Source: Pseudomonadota bacterium
Lineage (GTDB): Bacteria > Pseudomonadota > Alphaproteobacteria > Caulobacterales > Caulobacteraceae
DNA length: 64,000 nt
Direction of reading: 5' to 3'
Assembly: GCA_023433585.1 (NCBI GenBank)
Contig: JAEZCL010000211.1
Coordinates: 1 to 64,000, forward strand
Every line of letters starts with the position of its first letter. The stretch's first letter is position 1. The position numbers and the translations under genes are program-made. The notes under the pieces were generated by a model. The model searched no databases. It was given only the letters and a program-made list of their open reading frames with translations, and had not been told where the DNA came from. Below are positions 25,575-35,691 of the stretch, one piece after another.

Positions 25575-28500
25575 GTGCATACTTCAGGAAACGTGCGTGC
25601 GGACTCCGTCCGCTTCGGAACCGGTCTCAAGGCCGGGGCGTCCGTCGCGGCCATCGCCGCTATGCTGGCCGCCGCGCCGGCCATGGCGCAGACCCCGCCG
25701 CCGGATGACGATGCGACGGAGGTCGAGGAGCTGGTCGTCACCGGCATCCGCTCCAGCCTGCGCAGTTCGCAGGCCATCAAGCGGGACTCCGAGGTCTTCG
25801 TGGACTCCATCACCGCCGAGGACATCGGCGCCCTGCCTGACCGAAGCGTGACCGAGGCCTTGCAGCGGGTGCCCGGCGTCTCGATCGACCGTTTCCGCGC
25901 CGGGGTGGACCCCGACCACTTCTCCATCGAGGGCTCCGGCGTGGTGGTGCGCGGCCTGACCTGGGTGCGCAGCGAGCTGAACGGCCGCGACACCTTCAGC
26001 GCCACCAACGGCCGCGGTCTCAGCTTCCAGGACGTGCCGTCCGAGCTGATGGGCGGCGTGGACGTGTTCAAGAACCAGTCCGCCGACATGATCGAGGGCG
26101 GGATCTCGGGCAGCATCAATCTGCGCACCCGCGTGCCCTTCGACGCGCCCGGCCGGGTGCTCGCCGGCTCCATCGAAGGCAGCTACGGCGACTTCGCCCG
26201 TGAATGGACCCCGACCTATTCGGGCCTGTGGAGCGACCGCTTCGACACCGAAGTCGGCGAATTCGGTCTGATGCTGAACGTGGTCAGCTCCGAGCTGGTG
26301 GCGCGCAGCGACGGCCAGCAGATCTCCAACTTCGGTCCGCGCACGCTCTACGCCAACGGCGATGTGGTGGGCGCGGCCGGCACCGAGGTCGGCTCGGTCT
26401 GGTTCCCCCGCGGCGCCGCCATGCGGACCCAGACCTTTGAGCGGGAGCGCCGCGGTTATGCGGGTGCGCTCCAGTGGCGCAGCCCGGACCGGACCATGGT
26501 GGCCACGGCTCAGTTCCTGCGCTCGGACTCGACCCAGGCCTGGACCGAATACGCGCTCGAGATCGCCACGGACAACGTGGCCGGAAACGGCGACTCCCAG
26601 GCCTTGCAGGGCACCCAGCTCAACTTCGGTCAGGACGGCGTTTTCACCGACGGCGTCATCACCGGCCGGACCGGCTGGCGCGCCGACCAGAACGACGGCA
26701 ATCCCCGCGTTCCGGACTGGGGTCTGCAGAGCAACAACATTCGTCGTGACCAATGGCAGAACTACGTCACCGACGACTTCGGCCTGAATTTCGTCTTCAC
26801 GCCGAACGAGCGCGTGCGGATGAACCTGGACTACCAGTTCGTCCGTTCGACCGTGCAGGTCGAGGACAACACCCTGTGGAACTCCACCTATCAGAACGCG
26901 ATGATCGAGCTGCGGGGGTCGGACATTCCGCTGGTGGCTTTCCAGAATCCGCTGCGTCTGTGGAGCGGCGACGCCAATGCCGGCGACCCGACCCAGGGCG
27001 CGCCCGGCACGCCGTGCAACGTCACGGCCCAGCATTGTCCCGCTTATCCCGGATTCACCGATCTGGGCGCGCCAGGGGCGACGTTCACGCGCTCGGCGAT
27101 GGACCATTACGAAGACAGCGAAGGGGATTCCCACGCGCTGCGCTTCGACATCGATTATGCGTTCCCCGACAGCAACTGGATCGAGTCGGTCCGGTTCGGG
27201 GTGCGCGGCGCCGTCCGGGATCAGACCACGCGCTTCAGCACCTACAACTGGGGCGCCATCAGCGAGCAGTGGGGCGGCGCGCCCGGCGGGCCGCGCTGGC
27301 TGGACGGATCGGTGGCCGGCCTGGGGAATCTGTCCGACTATCACAGCCCCTTCGACTTCGGGAACTTCATGCGCGGCGAGGTGCCGAACCCGACCGGCGA
27401 TCAGCCGCGGCTGTTCTGGAACACCAGCGCCATCGACGACTATCAGCGCCTGATCGACTATGCGCTAGGTGTCGGCGACAGCTGGCGGGATCGCCTGGTC
27501 GACGGCTGCCAACAGAACTGGGTGCCGGCGTTCATGCGCTGCGGCGCCATTCCCGGCACGCCTTTCCTGCCTCAGGAAATCAACCCGATGGAGGAGACCA
27601 CGCGGTCGGCCTACGGCATGCTGCGCTTCCGCACGGACCTGGATAACGGCGCCGAACTGAGCGGGAATTTCGGCTTGCGCTACACCCGCACGGACCGCAC
27701 CACCCAGGGCTCGCGCGCCTTCACCTTCGTGGCTTTCCCATCCGAGGCGGAGTGCGCCGCAGTTCCGGTGGGTCAGGAGCCGCCGGTGTTCTGCACCTTC
27801 GCGCCGGACGTGCGTCAGGGCGCGCGGGACTTTGCGGACGGCAGCATGACCGAAGTCGAGACGGACATGGATTACGATTTCTGGCTGCCCAGCCTGAACG
27901 TGCGTCTGCGTCTGGACAACGGTCTGCAGTTCCGCTTCGGCGCCTCGCGGGCGATCACCCCGCCGGATATCGGTCTGACCCGCAACTACTACAACATCAC
28001 CCTGTCGGCCCTGGCCGAGAACGTGGTCAACGGCGAACCGACCGGCCGCTTCACGGTGGGCAACCCCTACCTGCGGCCGATTCAGTCCACCAACTTCGAC
28101 GCTTCGGTGGAGTACTACTTCGCCGACGTGGGTCAGCTGACCTTCTCGGTGTTCTACAAACGGCTTGAAGACGTGCTGACCAACGGGGTGGTGCGTGAGT
28201 CCTTCACCAACAACGGCGCCACCTTCGACTCGGTGGTGACCACACCGGTGAACTCGGATGAAACGGCCACGGTCCGCGGCTTCGAGGTCGCCTACCAGCA
28301 GACCTACGACTTCCTGCCCGCGCCGTGGGATGGCCTGGGTCTGAACGCCAACTACACCTACGTGGACTCCGACGGCGTGCCGCAAAGCACCCTGTCGGCC
28401 ACGGACCCTGACGTGGGCGCCGGCCGCATCGCGAATATCGACACCAGCCTTCTGCCGCTGCAGGGTCTGTCCGAGCACACGGCCAACCTGGCGGTGTTCT

Positions 28501-28796
28501 ATGAAAAGGGTCCGATGTCGGCGCGCCTGGCCTACAGCTGGCGTTCGGAGTTCCTGGTGACGGTGCGCGACGTGATCGTGCCCTATGCGCCGATCATGCA
28601 GGAAGCGGGCGGTCAGCTCGACGGCTCGTTCTTCTACACCATCAACGACAACTGGAAGCTCGGGGTCCAGGGGGTCAACCTGACCAACGAGATCACCCGC
28701 ACCAGCCAGATCCTCAACAACGATCTCCTGAGAGCCGGACGGTCCTGGTTCATGAACGACCGCCGCTTCACCGTGGTGTTGCGCGCGACCTTCTAG
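25575..28796 (+). CDS. TonB-dependent receptor (carbohydrate type)
   Basis: This outer-membrane protein has 1073 residues and starts at GTG after a strong GGGGAGGAAA site. It has a long signal peptide ending PAMAQ, a TonB box EVEELVVTG, and a plug domain (SITAEDIGALPDRSVTEALQRVPGVSIDRF). The 22-strand type barrel ends in the aromatic motif RRFTVVLRATF. The size and VTGIRSSLRSSQAIKR segment match the large sugar-uptake receptors of Caulobacterales and Xanthomonas (CUT loci). It probably imports xylo- or glucuronoxylo-oligosaccharides with TonB-ExbBD encoded elsewhere. An intrinsic terminator follows at once. Confidence 0.95.
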   Translation: MHTSGNVRADSVRFGTGLKAGASVAAIAAMLAAAPAMAQTPPPDDDATEVEELVVTGIRSSLRSSQAIKRDSEVFVDSITAEDIGALPDRSVTEALQRVPGVSIDRFRAGVDPDHFSIEGSGVVVRGLTWVRSELNGRDTFSATNGRGLSFQDVPSELMGGVDVFKNQSADMIEGGISGSINLRTRVPFDAPGRVLAGSIEGSYGDFAREWTPTYSGLWSDRFDTEVGEFGLMLNVVSSELVARSDGQQISNFGPRTLYANGDVVGAAGTEVGSVWFPRGAAMRTQTFERERRGYAGALQWRSPDRTMVATAQFLRSDSTQAWTEYALEIATDNVAGNGDSQALQGTQLNFGQDGVFTDGVITGRTGWRADQNDGNPRVPDWGLQSNNIRRDQWQNYVTDDFGLNFVFTPNERVRMNLDYQFVRSTVQVEDNTLWNSTYQNAMIELRGSDIPLVAFQNPLRLWSGDANAGDPTQGAPGTPCNVTAQHCPAYPGFTDLGAPGATFTRSAMDHYEDSEGDSHALRFDIDYAFPDSNWIESVRFGVRGAVRDQTTRFSTYNWGAISEQWGGAPGGPRWLDGSVAGLGNLSDYHSPFDFGNFMRGEVPNPTGDQPRLFWNTSAIDDYQRLIDYALGVGDSWRDRLVDGCQQNWVPAFMRCGAIPGTPFLPQEINPMEETTRSAYGMLRFRTDLDNGAELSGNFGLRYTRTDRTTQGSRAFTFVAFPSEAECAAVPVGQEPPVFCTFAPDVRQGARDFADGSMTEVETDMDYDFWLPSLNVRLRLDNGLQFRFGASRAITPPDIGLTRNYYNITLSALAENVVNGEPTGRFTVGNPYLRPIQSTNFDASVEYYFADVGQLTFSVFYKRLEDVLTNGVVRESFTNNGATFDSVVTTPVNSDETATVRGFEVAYQQTYDFLPAPWDGLGLNANYTYVDSDGVPQSTLSATDPDVGAGRIANIDTSLLPLQGLSEHTANLAVFYEKGPMSARLAYSWRSEFLVTVRDVIVPYAPIMQEAGGQLDGSFFYTINDNWKLGVQGVNLTNEITRTSQILNNDLLRAGRSWFMNDRRFTVVLRATF

Positions 28797-28812
28797 GATT
28801 GAGCGGGCGACT

Positions 28813-28850
28813 GGGCGCATCCCCGTCTGCCGGGGATGCGCCCCTTTTCT
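28813..28850 (+). terminator. Intrinsic terminator after the TonB receptor gene
   Basis: GGGCGCATCCCC (28813-28824) pairs perfectly with GGGGATGCGCCC (28832-28843) around a 7-base loop and is followed by CTTTTCTTT. It lies 16 bp after the stop codon. Confidence 0.92.
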
Positions 28851-28943
28851 TTCCGGAGCGGCTGGCCTCAATGTCGCTCAGGCCACATTCGGTTCGGCGC
28901 CTCGAGAAAGAGATGACGGCGCCCAGGGTGAGATGAGCGTTTC

Positions 28944-30251
28944 ATGTCTGCGGCCCAGTTGAGCATTACCTTCTTTCTCCAGCTGTTCGTGATCCTGGCG
29001 GCCTGCCGCACGGTCGGCTGGGTCGTCCGGCGCTGGCTGGGCCAGCCACAGGTAGTCGGCGAGATCATCGCCGGAATTCTGCTGGGACCGTCGCTGTTCG
29101 GCCTGCTCGCGCCCGATATCCAGCAGATGCTGTTCCCTCCGGAATCCCGGGGCGTGCTGTACGTCGGCGCCCAGCTGGGCATCGGCCTGTGCATGTTCAT
29201 GGTCGGCCTCAATTTCCGCATCGACCATCTGGGCGCCCAGGCGCGCAGCGCCGTCGCCGTTTCCCTGTCCGGCGTCCTGGTTCCCTTCATCGCCGCCGTC
29301 CTGATTACGCCCTGGCTGCTGCATGTCCCCGGGCTGTTCGGGGAAGGGACCTTCACCGTTCAGGCGATGCTGTTCATGGGCGCGGCCCTGTCCATCACGG
29401 CCTTCCCGGTTCTCGCCCGCATCCTGCAAGAGCGTGGGCTCGCCGACACGCGGCTGGGCGCGCTGGCCTTGTCCGCCGGGGCCGTGGGGGACGTGGTCGC
29501 CTGGGTCGTGTTGGCGGTGGTCCTGGCGAGCATCGGGGCGGCGGGCGTCTCTCCCCCCCTGGCGGTCCTGGGCGTGGTGATGTTCCTTCTCTTCATGCTG
29601 ACGCTGGGCCGCCGCCTGCTGGCGCCCCTGGGCCGCATCGCCGAGCGTCATGGGCGGGTCGGCCCGGAACTGCTGGCGGGGGTGCTGATGCTGTTCCTGC
29701 TGGCCGCCTTCGTCAGCGAGATGATCGGCGTTCACGCGGTCTTCGGCGGCTTCATCCTGGGCGTGGCCATGCCGCGCGGCCTGCTCAACCAGGAGATCCG
29801 CCGTCAGATCGAGCCCTTCGCCCTGGTGCTTCTGGCGCCGCTGTTCTTCGCCTATTCCGGGCTGCACACCGAGCTGTCGGTGATGAGCGACCCTGCGCTC
29901 TTGCCCATCGCCCTGGTGGTGCTGATCGGCGCCGTCGTGACCAAGTTCGGCGCCTGCTGGGCGGCGGCGCGGATGACCGGCCTGGACAATCCCACGGCGC
30001 TGGGCATCGGCGCCCTGATGAACGCGCGCGGCATGATGGAGCTGATTCTCATCAACATCGCGCTTCAGGCCGGCCTGATCGGCCCGGCGCTGTTCTCGAT
30101 CCTGGTGCTGGTGACGGTGGCGACGACCCTGATGGCCACGCCCCTGTTCGAGCATGTCTATGGCCGCCGGGCCAGGCAGCGGGGTGAACTGGGCGACCTG
30201 AACGAAGAGCCGCCCGAGGCACCCGCCATCCCCGCCGCCATCCGCGATTGA
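28944..30251 (+). CDS. CPA2 family cation:proton antiporter
   Basis: The protein has 435 residues with about 12 predicted membrane helices. It has the family pattern QPQVVGEIIAGILLGPSLFG in the second helix, ALSITAFPVLARIL in the middle, GAVGDVVAWVVLA (the GD core) and NARGMMELILINIAL. It exchanges Na+ or K+ for H+ in the inner membrane. There is no KefF or TrkA-N regulatory domain. Its stop lies 17 bp before the GH10 gene, so it may be co-transcribed with the xylan genes. The functional link is not obvious, and ion or pH homeostasis during sugar-acid metabolism is one guess. Confidence 0.9.
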   Translation: MSAAQLSITFFLQLFVILAACRTVGWVVRRWLGQPQVVGEIIAGILLGPSLFGLLAPDIQQMLFPPESRGVLYVGAQLGIGLCMFMVGLNFRIDHLGAQARSAVAVSLSGVLVPFIAAVLITPWLLHVPGLFGEGTFTVQAMLFMGAALSITAFPVLARILQERGLADTRLGALALSAGAVGDVVAWVVLAVVLASIGAAGVSPPLAVLGVVMFLLFMLTLGRRLLAPLGRIAERHGRVGPELLAGVLMLFLLAAFVSEMIGVHAVFGGFILGVAMPRGLLNQEIRRQIEPFALVLLAPLFFAYSGLHTELSVMSDPALLPIALVVLIGAVVTKFGACWAAARMTGLDNPTALGIGALMNARGMMELILINIALQAGLIGPALFSILVLVTVATTLMATPLFEHVYGRRARQRGELGDLNEEPPEAPAIPAAIRD

Positions 30252-30268
30252 ACCTGAGGAGCGCGTCC

Positions 30269-31417
30269 ATGCTGAGTCGCCGCCAAGCCCTGGCCCTGAC
30301 CACCGGCGGCGTTCTGGCCGCTTGCGGGTCGGCGTCCGCCGGTCGGGCCGATCCGCCCGCCGGTCCGTCCCTGCACACCCTGGCCGCCGCCAGGGGGCTG
30401 AGGTTCGGAAGCGCGGTCGGGGCCGGCCGGCCGGGCACGGTCACCGCGTCCCTGGACGATCCCCGCTATCGCGCCGTGCTGGCGCATGAATGCGGGGTGC
30501 TGGTGCATGAGAACGAGCTGAAGTGGTACGTCCTGCGTCCGGATGTGGCGACCTATGACTACGCCCGCGCGGACCGCATCATGGACTTCGCCGCAGAGCA
30601 CGACATGGCCGTGCGGGGCCACACCCTTTTGTGGCATCATCCGCGCTGGTTCCCCGGCTGGATCGAGACCCACGACTACGGCGCCCGGCCCGCCGCCGAG
30701 GCCGAGCGGCTGGTGGTCGAGCACATCAACGCCATCGTGGCCCGCTACGGCGACCGCATCGATTCCTGGGACGTGGTCAATGAGACGGTGGACCCGGCGA
30801 CGGGCGGGCTGCGGCGCACGCCGCTTTCACGGCATCTGGGCGACGATGCGATCATCGACCTGGCGTTCCACACGGCGCGAGCCGCCGCGCCGGACGCCCA
30901 GCTGGTCTACAACGACTACATGAGCTGGGAGGCGGGCCATGAGACGCACCGGGCGGGCGTGCTGCGGTTGCTGGAGGGGATGAAGGCGCGCGGCGTTCCC
31001 ATCGACGCCCTGGGCGTGCAGAGCCACATCGGCTCGGGCAACAGCGACGACTCGGTCGGTTTCGATACGGCCCAGGAGGCTGAGTGGCGCCGCTTCATGG
31101 ACGAGGTGACCGGCATGGGCCTGGATATCGTCATCAGCGAGTTCGACGTCCACGACAGGAACCTGCCCGCCGACATCCCGTCGCGCGACCAGGCCATGGC
31201 GGACCTGACGCGGCGCTATCTGGACCTGATGCTCAGCTATCCCCAGACCAAGGACATCCTGGCCTGGGGCATGGTTGATTCCTATTCCTGGCTTCAGACC
31301 AACTGGCCGCGCGCCGACGGCCTGCCCAAGCGGCCCACGCCCTATGACGCCGAGTTCCGGCCCAAGCCCTTGCGCCAGGCGGTCGCCGACGCCTTCATCG
31401 CCGCTCCGCCCCGTTAA
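30269..31417 (+). CDS. GH10 endo-beta-1,4-xylanase lipoprotein
   Basis: The protein has 382 residues. The leader [19 protein letters not shown] combines a twin-arginine-like motif with a lipobox ending at Cys19, so the enzyme is probably exported folded and lipid-anchored. The GH10 barrel shows the acid/base Glu172 in WDVVNETVD and the nucleophile Glu291 in [10 protein letters not shown]. Conserved [14 protein letters not shown] and NDYMSW segments are also present. The ATG at 30269 is preceded by TGAGGAG at suitable spacing. It hydrolyses the xylan backbone. It sits between the antiporter gene and manD, separated from manD by 13 bp. Confidence 0.95.
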   Translation: MLSRRQALALTTGGVLAACGSASAGRADPPAGPSLHTLAAARGLRFGSAVGAGRPGTVTASLDDPRYRAVLAHECGVLVHENELKWYVLRPDVATYDYARADRIMDFAAEHDMAVRGHTLLWHHPRWFPGWIETHDYGARPAAEAERLVVEHINAIVARYGDRIDSWDVVNETVDPATGGLRRTPLSRHLGDDAIIDLAFHTARAAAPDAQLVYNDYMSWEAGHETHRAGVLRLLEGMKARGVPIDALGVQSHIGSGNSDDSVGFDTAQEAEWRRFMDEVTGMGLDIVISEFDVHDRNLPADIPSRDQAMADLTRRYLDLMLSYPQTKDILAWGMVDSYSWLQTNWPRADGLPKRPTPYDAEFRPKPLRQAVADAFIAAPPR

Positions 31418-31430
31418 CCGACAGAGTTCC

Positions 31431-32642
31431 ATGCCGATCATCACCGCCGCCCGCACCATCGTCACCTGCCCCGGGCGCAACTTCGTCACCCTGAAGATCG
31501 AGACGGACGCAGGGGTCAGCGGCGTGGGAGACGCCACCCTGAACGGGCGCGAACTGGCGGTGGACGCCTATCTGGCCGAGCACGTCATCCCGAACCTGAT
31601 CGGCAGGGACGCGCACCGCATCGAGGACATCTGGCAGTTCCTGTATCGCGGGGCTTACTGGCGCCGGGGGCCGGTGACCATGACCGCCATCGCGGCGGTG
31701 GACATGGCGCTGTGGGACATCAAGGCCAAGGTGGCGGGCCTGCCGCTTTATCAACTGCTGGGCGGGGCGTGCCGCGACGGGGTCATGGTCTATGGCCACG
31801 CCAACGGCGAGACGATCGATCAGACGGTGGCCGAGGCGGCGAAATATGTGGCCGAGGGCTATCGCGCGGTGCGGCTGCAGACGGCCGTGCCGGGGGTCAA
31901 GGGGACCTATGGCGTCTCCAGGGACAAGCTGTTCTACGAGCCCGCCGATGCGGCCCTGCCCACCGAAACCCAGTGGGCGACCGAGCCCTATCTGAGGACA
32001 GCGCCGGAACTGTTCGCCGCCGCGCGCGAGGCGCTGGGCTGGGACGTCCACCTGCTGCACGACGTGCATCACCGGCTGACGCCCATCGAGGCGGCGCGGC
32101 TGGGCAAGGACCTGGAGCCGTACCGCCTGTTCTGGCTGGAGGACGCGGTGGCGGCCGAGAACCAGGCGGGCTTCCGCCTGATCCGGCAACATACGACCAC
32201 GCCGCTGGCGGTGGGCGAGGTGTTCAATTCGATCTGGGACTGCAAGCAGCTGATCGAGGAGCAGCTGATCGATTACATCCGCGCCACGGTGGTCCATGCG
32301 GGCGGCGTCACCCACCTGCGGCGGATCGCGGCTCTGGCTGACCTCTACAAGGTGCGCACCGGCTGTCACGGGGCGACGGACCTGTCGCCGGTGGCCATGG
32401 CGGCGGCCCTGCATTTCGACCTGTCGGTGCCGAACTTCGGGGTCCAGGAATATATGCGCCACACGGCCGAGACCGACGCGGTGTTCCCCCATGCCTACAG
32501 CTTTGCAGAGGGGATGCTGCATCCGGGCGAGGCGCCGGGGCTGGGCGTCGACATCGACGAGACGCTGGCGGCCCAGCACCCCTATCGCCCGGCGCAGTTG
32601 CCTGTGGCGCGGCTGCCCGACGGATCCATGACCGACTGGTGA
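31431..32642 (+). CDS. manD: D-mannonate dehydratase (ManD, enolase superfamily)
   Basis: This cytoplasmic enzyme of 403 residues dehydrates D-mannonate to 2-keto-3-deoxygluconate. Mg2+ ligands are Asp211 (LLHDVHH), Glu237 (WLEDAV) and Glu263 (VGEVF). His213, Arg148 and Tyr160 match the catalytic set of characterised ManD proteins with an offset of one, so genuine activity rather than a vestigial RspA-like role is likely. It provides the exit for glucuronate released by the GH67 enzyme. Uronate isomerase and mannonate oxidoreductase must be encoded elsewhere. The ATG at 31431 follows CAGAG weakly but matches the family N terminus MPIITAA. Confidence 0.93.
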   Translation: MPIITAARTIVTCPGRNFVTLKIETDAGVSGVGDATLNGRELAVDAYLAEHVIPNLIGRDAHRIEDIWQFLYRGAYWRRGPVTMTAIAAVDMALWDIKAKVAGLPLYQLLGGACRDGVMVYGHANGETIDQTVAEAAKYVAEGYRAVRLQTAVPGVKGTYGVSRDKLFYEPADAALPTETQWATEPYLRTAPELFAAAREALGWDVHLLHDVHHRLTPIEAARLGKDLEPYRLFWLEDAVAAENQAGFRLIRQHTTTPLAVGEVFNSIWDCKQLIEEQLIDYIRATVVHAGGVTHLRRIAALADLYKVRTGCHGATDLSPVAMAAALHFDLSVPNFGVQEYMRHTAETDAVFPHAYSFAEGMLHPGEAPGLGVDIDETLAAQHPYRPAQLPVARLPDGSMTDW

Positions 32643-32670
32643 GGCGCCTGGCGCGCCGGAAAGAGGACGC

Positions 32671-33960
32671 ATGAGCGAGACCCAGGCTGAACGCGCCGGA
32701 CCGGCGTTCATGCGCGGGCGATACCGCTGGGTGATCTGCGCCCTGCTGTTCTTCGCCATCACCATCAACTACGTCGACCGGCTGATCTTTGGGGTGCTCA
32801 AGCCCGTCCTGGAGGTGGAGTTCGGCTGGAGCGAGAGCGACTACGCCAACATCGTGGTGGCGTTCCAGGGCGCCTACGCCATCGGCCTGTTGCTGGTTGG
32901 CCGCATGATCGACCGCACCGGCGCGCGGTGGGGCCTGGGCATCGCCATCGGGGTGTGGAGCATCGCGGCGGCGGCGCACGCGGCGGCCGGATCGGTGATC
33001 CAGTTCGCCATGGCCCGCTTCGCCCTGGGCGTCGGTGAATCGGCGGGCTTTCCCGGCGCGGTCAAGGCGGTGTCGGAATGGTTCCCCAAGCGAGAGCGGG
33101 CGCTGGCCACCGGCATCTTCAACGCGGGGTCGAACGTGGGGGCGCTGCTGACGCCGATCCTGGTTCCGATCCTGGTGCTGGCCTTCGGCTGGCGCGCCGC
33201 CTTCCTGGTGACGGGCCTGTCCGGGCTGGTGCTGCTGATCCTGTGGTTCCTGATCTATCGGCGCCCGCGCGAGCATCCGCGCGTGACGCCCGCCGAGCTG
33301 GCCCACATCGAAAGCGACCCGCCGGACGCGCCGGGCCGCATCACCTGGCTTCAGGCGCTGAAGCGGCGCGAAGCCTGGGCCTTCATCGTCGGCAAGTTTC
33401 TGACCGATCCGGTGTGGTGGCTATTCCTGTTCTGGCTGCCGGACTTTTTCGGCAAGACCTATGGGCTGAACCTGATGACGTTCGGGCCGCCGCTGGTGGC
33501 GGTCTATCTGCTGGCCGACGTGGGCAGCGTGGGCGGCGGCTGGCTGTCCTCGCGCCTGATCCACCGGGGCTGGTCGGTGAACCGGGGGCGCAAGACCGCC
33601 ATGCTGGTCTGCGCCTTGTGCGTCACGCCCATCTCCATCGCCGTGTTCGCCGACAACCTGATCGCGGCCGTGGCGGTGATCGGCCTGGCGGCGGCGGCGC
33701 ACCAGGGGTGGTCGGCGAACCTGTTCACCCTGGTGTCCGACACCTTCCCCAAGCACGCGGTGGCGACGGTGGTGGGGCTGGGCGGATTCGCCGGGGCGGT
33801 GGGCGGCATGTTCATCGCCAAGGTGGCCGGGTGGACCCTGGAGGCCACCGGCAGCTATGTGCCGCTGCTGGCCTTCGCCAGCGTGACCTATCTGATCGCC
33901 CTGGGGATCATCCACCTGCTGACGCCCAGGCTGAAGCCCGCCGAGGTGACGACCGCATAG
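32671..33960 (+). CDS. MFS hexuronate/aldonate transporter (ExuT-like)
   Basis: The protein has 429 residues and 12 predicted helices. It carries the anion:cation symporter hallmarks YRWVICALLFFAITINYVDR in helix 1, GRMIDRTGARWGLG between helices 2 and 3, and ARFALGVGESAGFPGAVKAVSEWFP. These match ExuT/GudP-type carriers for glucuronate, galacturonate or sugar acids. It lies 28 bp after manD and is probably in the same operon. It most likely brings free (methyl)glucuronate or mannonate into the cytoplasm. The exact substrate is not determined. Confidence 0.88.
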   Translation: MSETQAERAGPAFMRGRYRWVICALLFFAITINYVDRLIFGVLKPVLEVEFGWSESDYANIVVAFQGAYAIGLLLVGRMIDRTGARWGLGIAIGVWSIAAAAHAAAGSVIQFAMARFALGVGESAGFPGAVKAVSEWFPKRERALATGIFNAGSNVGALLTPILVPILVLAFGWRAAFLVTGLSGLVLLILWFLIYRRPREHPRVTPAELAHIESDPPDAPGRITWLQALKRREAWAFIVGKFLTDPVWWLFLFWLPDFFGKTYGLNLMTFGPPLVAVYLLADVGSVGGGWLSSRLIHRGWSVNRGRKTAMLVCALCVTPISIAVFADNLIAAVAVIGLAAAAHQGWSANLFTLVSDTFPKHAVATVVGLGGFAGAVGGMFIAKVAGWTLEATGSYVPLLAFASVTYLIALGIIHLLTPRLKPAEVTTA

Positions 33961-34018
33961 GGGCTTTCGCTGTCGGGGAATCCGCGCGACGATCACCGCC
34001 TGATCGGGGGGCGAGCGC

Positions 34019-34726
34019 ATGTGGGTGCTTCTGGGAATCGCCGTGGTGGTGGCCGGCTTCGTGCTGCGGCTCAATCCGCTTCTGGTGATCCTGTCGGCGG
34101 CGATGGTGACGGGGCTGACCGGCGGGCTGGGCCTGGTCGAGACCATCGAGGCCTTCGGCAAGGCGTTCAACGACAACCGCTACATCTCCATCGTCTGGCT
34201 GGTGCTGCCGGTCATCGGGCTGCTTGAGCGCTTCGGGCTCCAGGAACAGGCCCGCATCCTGATCGGCAAGGTCAGGGGCGCCACCACCGGGCGCCTGCTG
34301 CTGGGCTATTTCATCGCCCGCCAGATCACCGCCGCCCTGGGCCAGACCAAGCTGGGCGGCCACCCGCAGATGGTGCGCCCCCTGATCGCGCCCATGGCCG
34401 AGGCGGCGTCCGAAGCCCGGCACGGCCCGTTGCCGGACGTCGTGCGGTTCCGCATCCGCGCCCACGCGGCGGCGGCGGACAACATCGGCCTGTTCTTCGG
34501 CGAGGACATCTTCATCGCCATCGCCTCGATCCTGCTCATCAAGGGATTCCTCGAGCAGAACGGCATCATCGTCCAGCCGCTCGAACTGTCCGTCTGGGCC
34601 ATCCCCACGGCCATCGTGGCGCTGCTGATCCACGGGACCCGGCTGGTGCTGCTGGACCGCCGGATCGCGGCGGAGGTGGCGAGCGCGCCGTCCGACGGGC
34701 CTGAGGTCGGAGGCGCGGGATCATGA
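34019..34726 (+). CDS. DUF969 family inner-membrane protein
   Basis: The protein has 235 residues and begins MWVLLGIAVVVAGFVLRLNPLLVILSAAMVTG. It continues with several hydrophobic helices, conserved HPQMVRPLIAPMAEAA and ADNIGLFFGEDIFIAIASILLI. This is the DUF969 pattern, and such proteins look like half of a two-part permease. The stop overlaps the start of the DUF979 gene by 4 bp (ATGA), so the two are coupled and probably form a complex. The substrate is unknown. I recall the same pair next to pyrrolidone-carboxylate peptidase genes in other bacteria, which would hint at amino-acid or oxoproline traffic. Confidence 0.88.
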   Translation: MWVLLGIAVVVAGFVLRLNPLLVILSAAMVTGLTGGLGLVETIEAFGKAFNDNRYISIVWLVLPVIGLLERFGLQEQARILIGKVRGATTGRLLLGYFIARQITAALGQTKLGGHPQMVRPLIAPMAEAASEARHGPLPDVVRFRIRAHAAAADNIGLFFGEDIFIAIASILLIKGFLEQNGIIVQPLELSVWAIPTAIVALLIHGTRLVLLDRRIAAEVASAPSDGPEVGGAGS

Positions 34727-35691
34727 TTACGCTTCAGTGGATCTACCTGCTGGCCGGCGCCGTGTTCGTGGCGTTCTCGGTGCTCAGCGCCGGGGACCGC
34801 GAGAATCCCAAGCGGTTCAAGAACACCGCCTTCTGGGGTCTGCTGGCGGTCAGCTTCCTGTTCGGCGGCTGGTTCAGCGACCTGATGAACGGGCTTCTGG
34901 TCATCGGCCTGGTGCTGCTGGCTGGGATCGGCGGGCTGGGCCAGGGGCGGCCGCGCACCACCTCGCCGGAGGAACGGGCGGATTCGGCGGTGAAGTTCGG
35001 CAACCGCCTGTTCATTCCCGCCCTCATCATCCCTGTAACGGCGCTTCTGGGCACCCTGTGGCTGGCCAAGATCGAGATCGGGGGAGCGCTCCTGTTCGAC
35101 CCGCGCGACCCGACCCTGATCGCCCTGGGCCTCGGCGTCGTCCTGGCGATCGGCGTGGGCATGGCCATGCTGAAGCCGCCGGTCATGGCCCCGCTGCAGG
35201 AGGGCCGCCGTCTGATGGACGCGGTGGGCTGGGCCGCCATCCTGCCCCAGATGCTGGCGGCGCTGGGGGCGGTGTTCGCCCTGGCCGGGGTGGGGCAGGT
35301 GGTCGGCGGGCTGATCGCCGAGGTCATCCCCATGAACGCCAGCCTGATCGCGGTGACGGCCTACTGCGTCGGCATGGCGTTGTTCACCATCATCATGGGT
35401 AACGCCTTCGCGGCCTTTCCGGTGATGACGGCCGCCGTCGGCTTGCCGTTCGTGGTGGGGGTGTTCGGGGGCAACCCCGCCATCGTCTGCGCCATCGGCA
35501 TGCTGGCCGGGTTCTGCGGCACGCTGATGACGCCCATGGCCGCCAACTTCAACGTGGTCCCGGCCAACCTTCTGGAGCTGCCCGACCGCAACGCCGCCCT
35601 GAACGGCGTGATCCGCGCTCAGATCCCCACCGCCCTGATGATGCTGGCCGCCAACATCATCCTGATGCAGTCTCTGGCGTTCCGGTTCTGA
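34723..35691 (+). CDS. DUF979 family inner-membrane protein
   Basis: The protein has 322 residues and about nine hydrophobic segments. Conserved features include SAGDRENPKRFKNTAFWGLLA near the N terminus, a mid-protein FGNRLFIPALIIP, and FTIIMGNAFAAFPVMTAA with FCGTLMTPMAANFN near the C terminus. These mark DUF979 and resemble the paired helical-hairpin regions of ion-coupled carriers. It is translated from a start overlapping the DUF969 stop. Its own stop overlaps the DUF2891 start by one base (TGATG). The three genes clearly form one unit inside the xylan island. Confidence 0.88.
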   Translation: MITLQWIYLLAGAVFVAFSVLSAGDRENPKRFKNTAFWGLLAVSFLFGGWFSDLMNGLLVIGLVLLAGIGGLGQGRPRTTSPEERADSAVKFGNRLFIPALIIPVTALLGTLWLAKIEIGGALLFDPRDPTLIALGLGVVLAIGVGMAMLKPPVMAPLQEGRRLMDAVGWAAILPQMLAALGAVFALAGVGQVVGGLIAEVIPMNASLIAVTAYCVGMALFTIIMGNAFAAFPVMTAAVGLPFVVGVFGGNPAIVCAIGMLAGFCGTLMTPMAANFNVVPANLLELPDRNAALNGVIRAQIPTALMMLAANIILMQSLAFRF

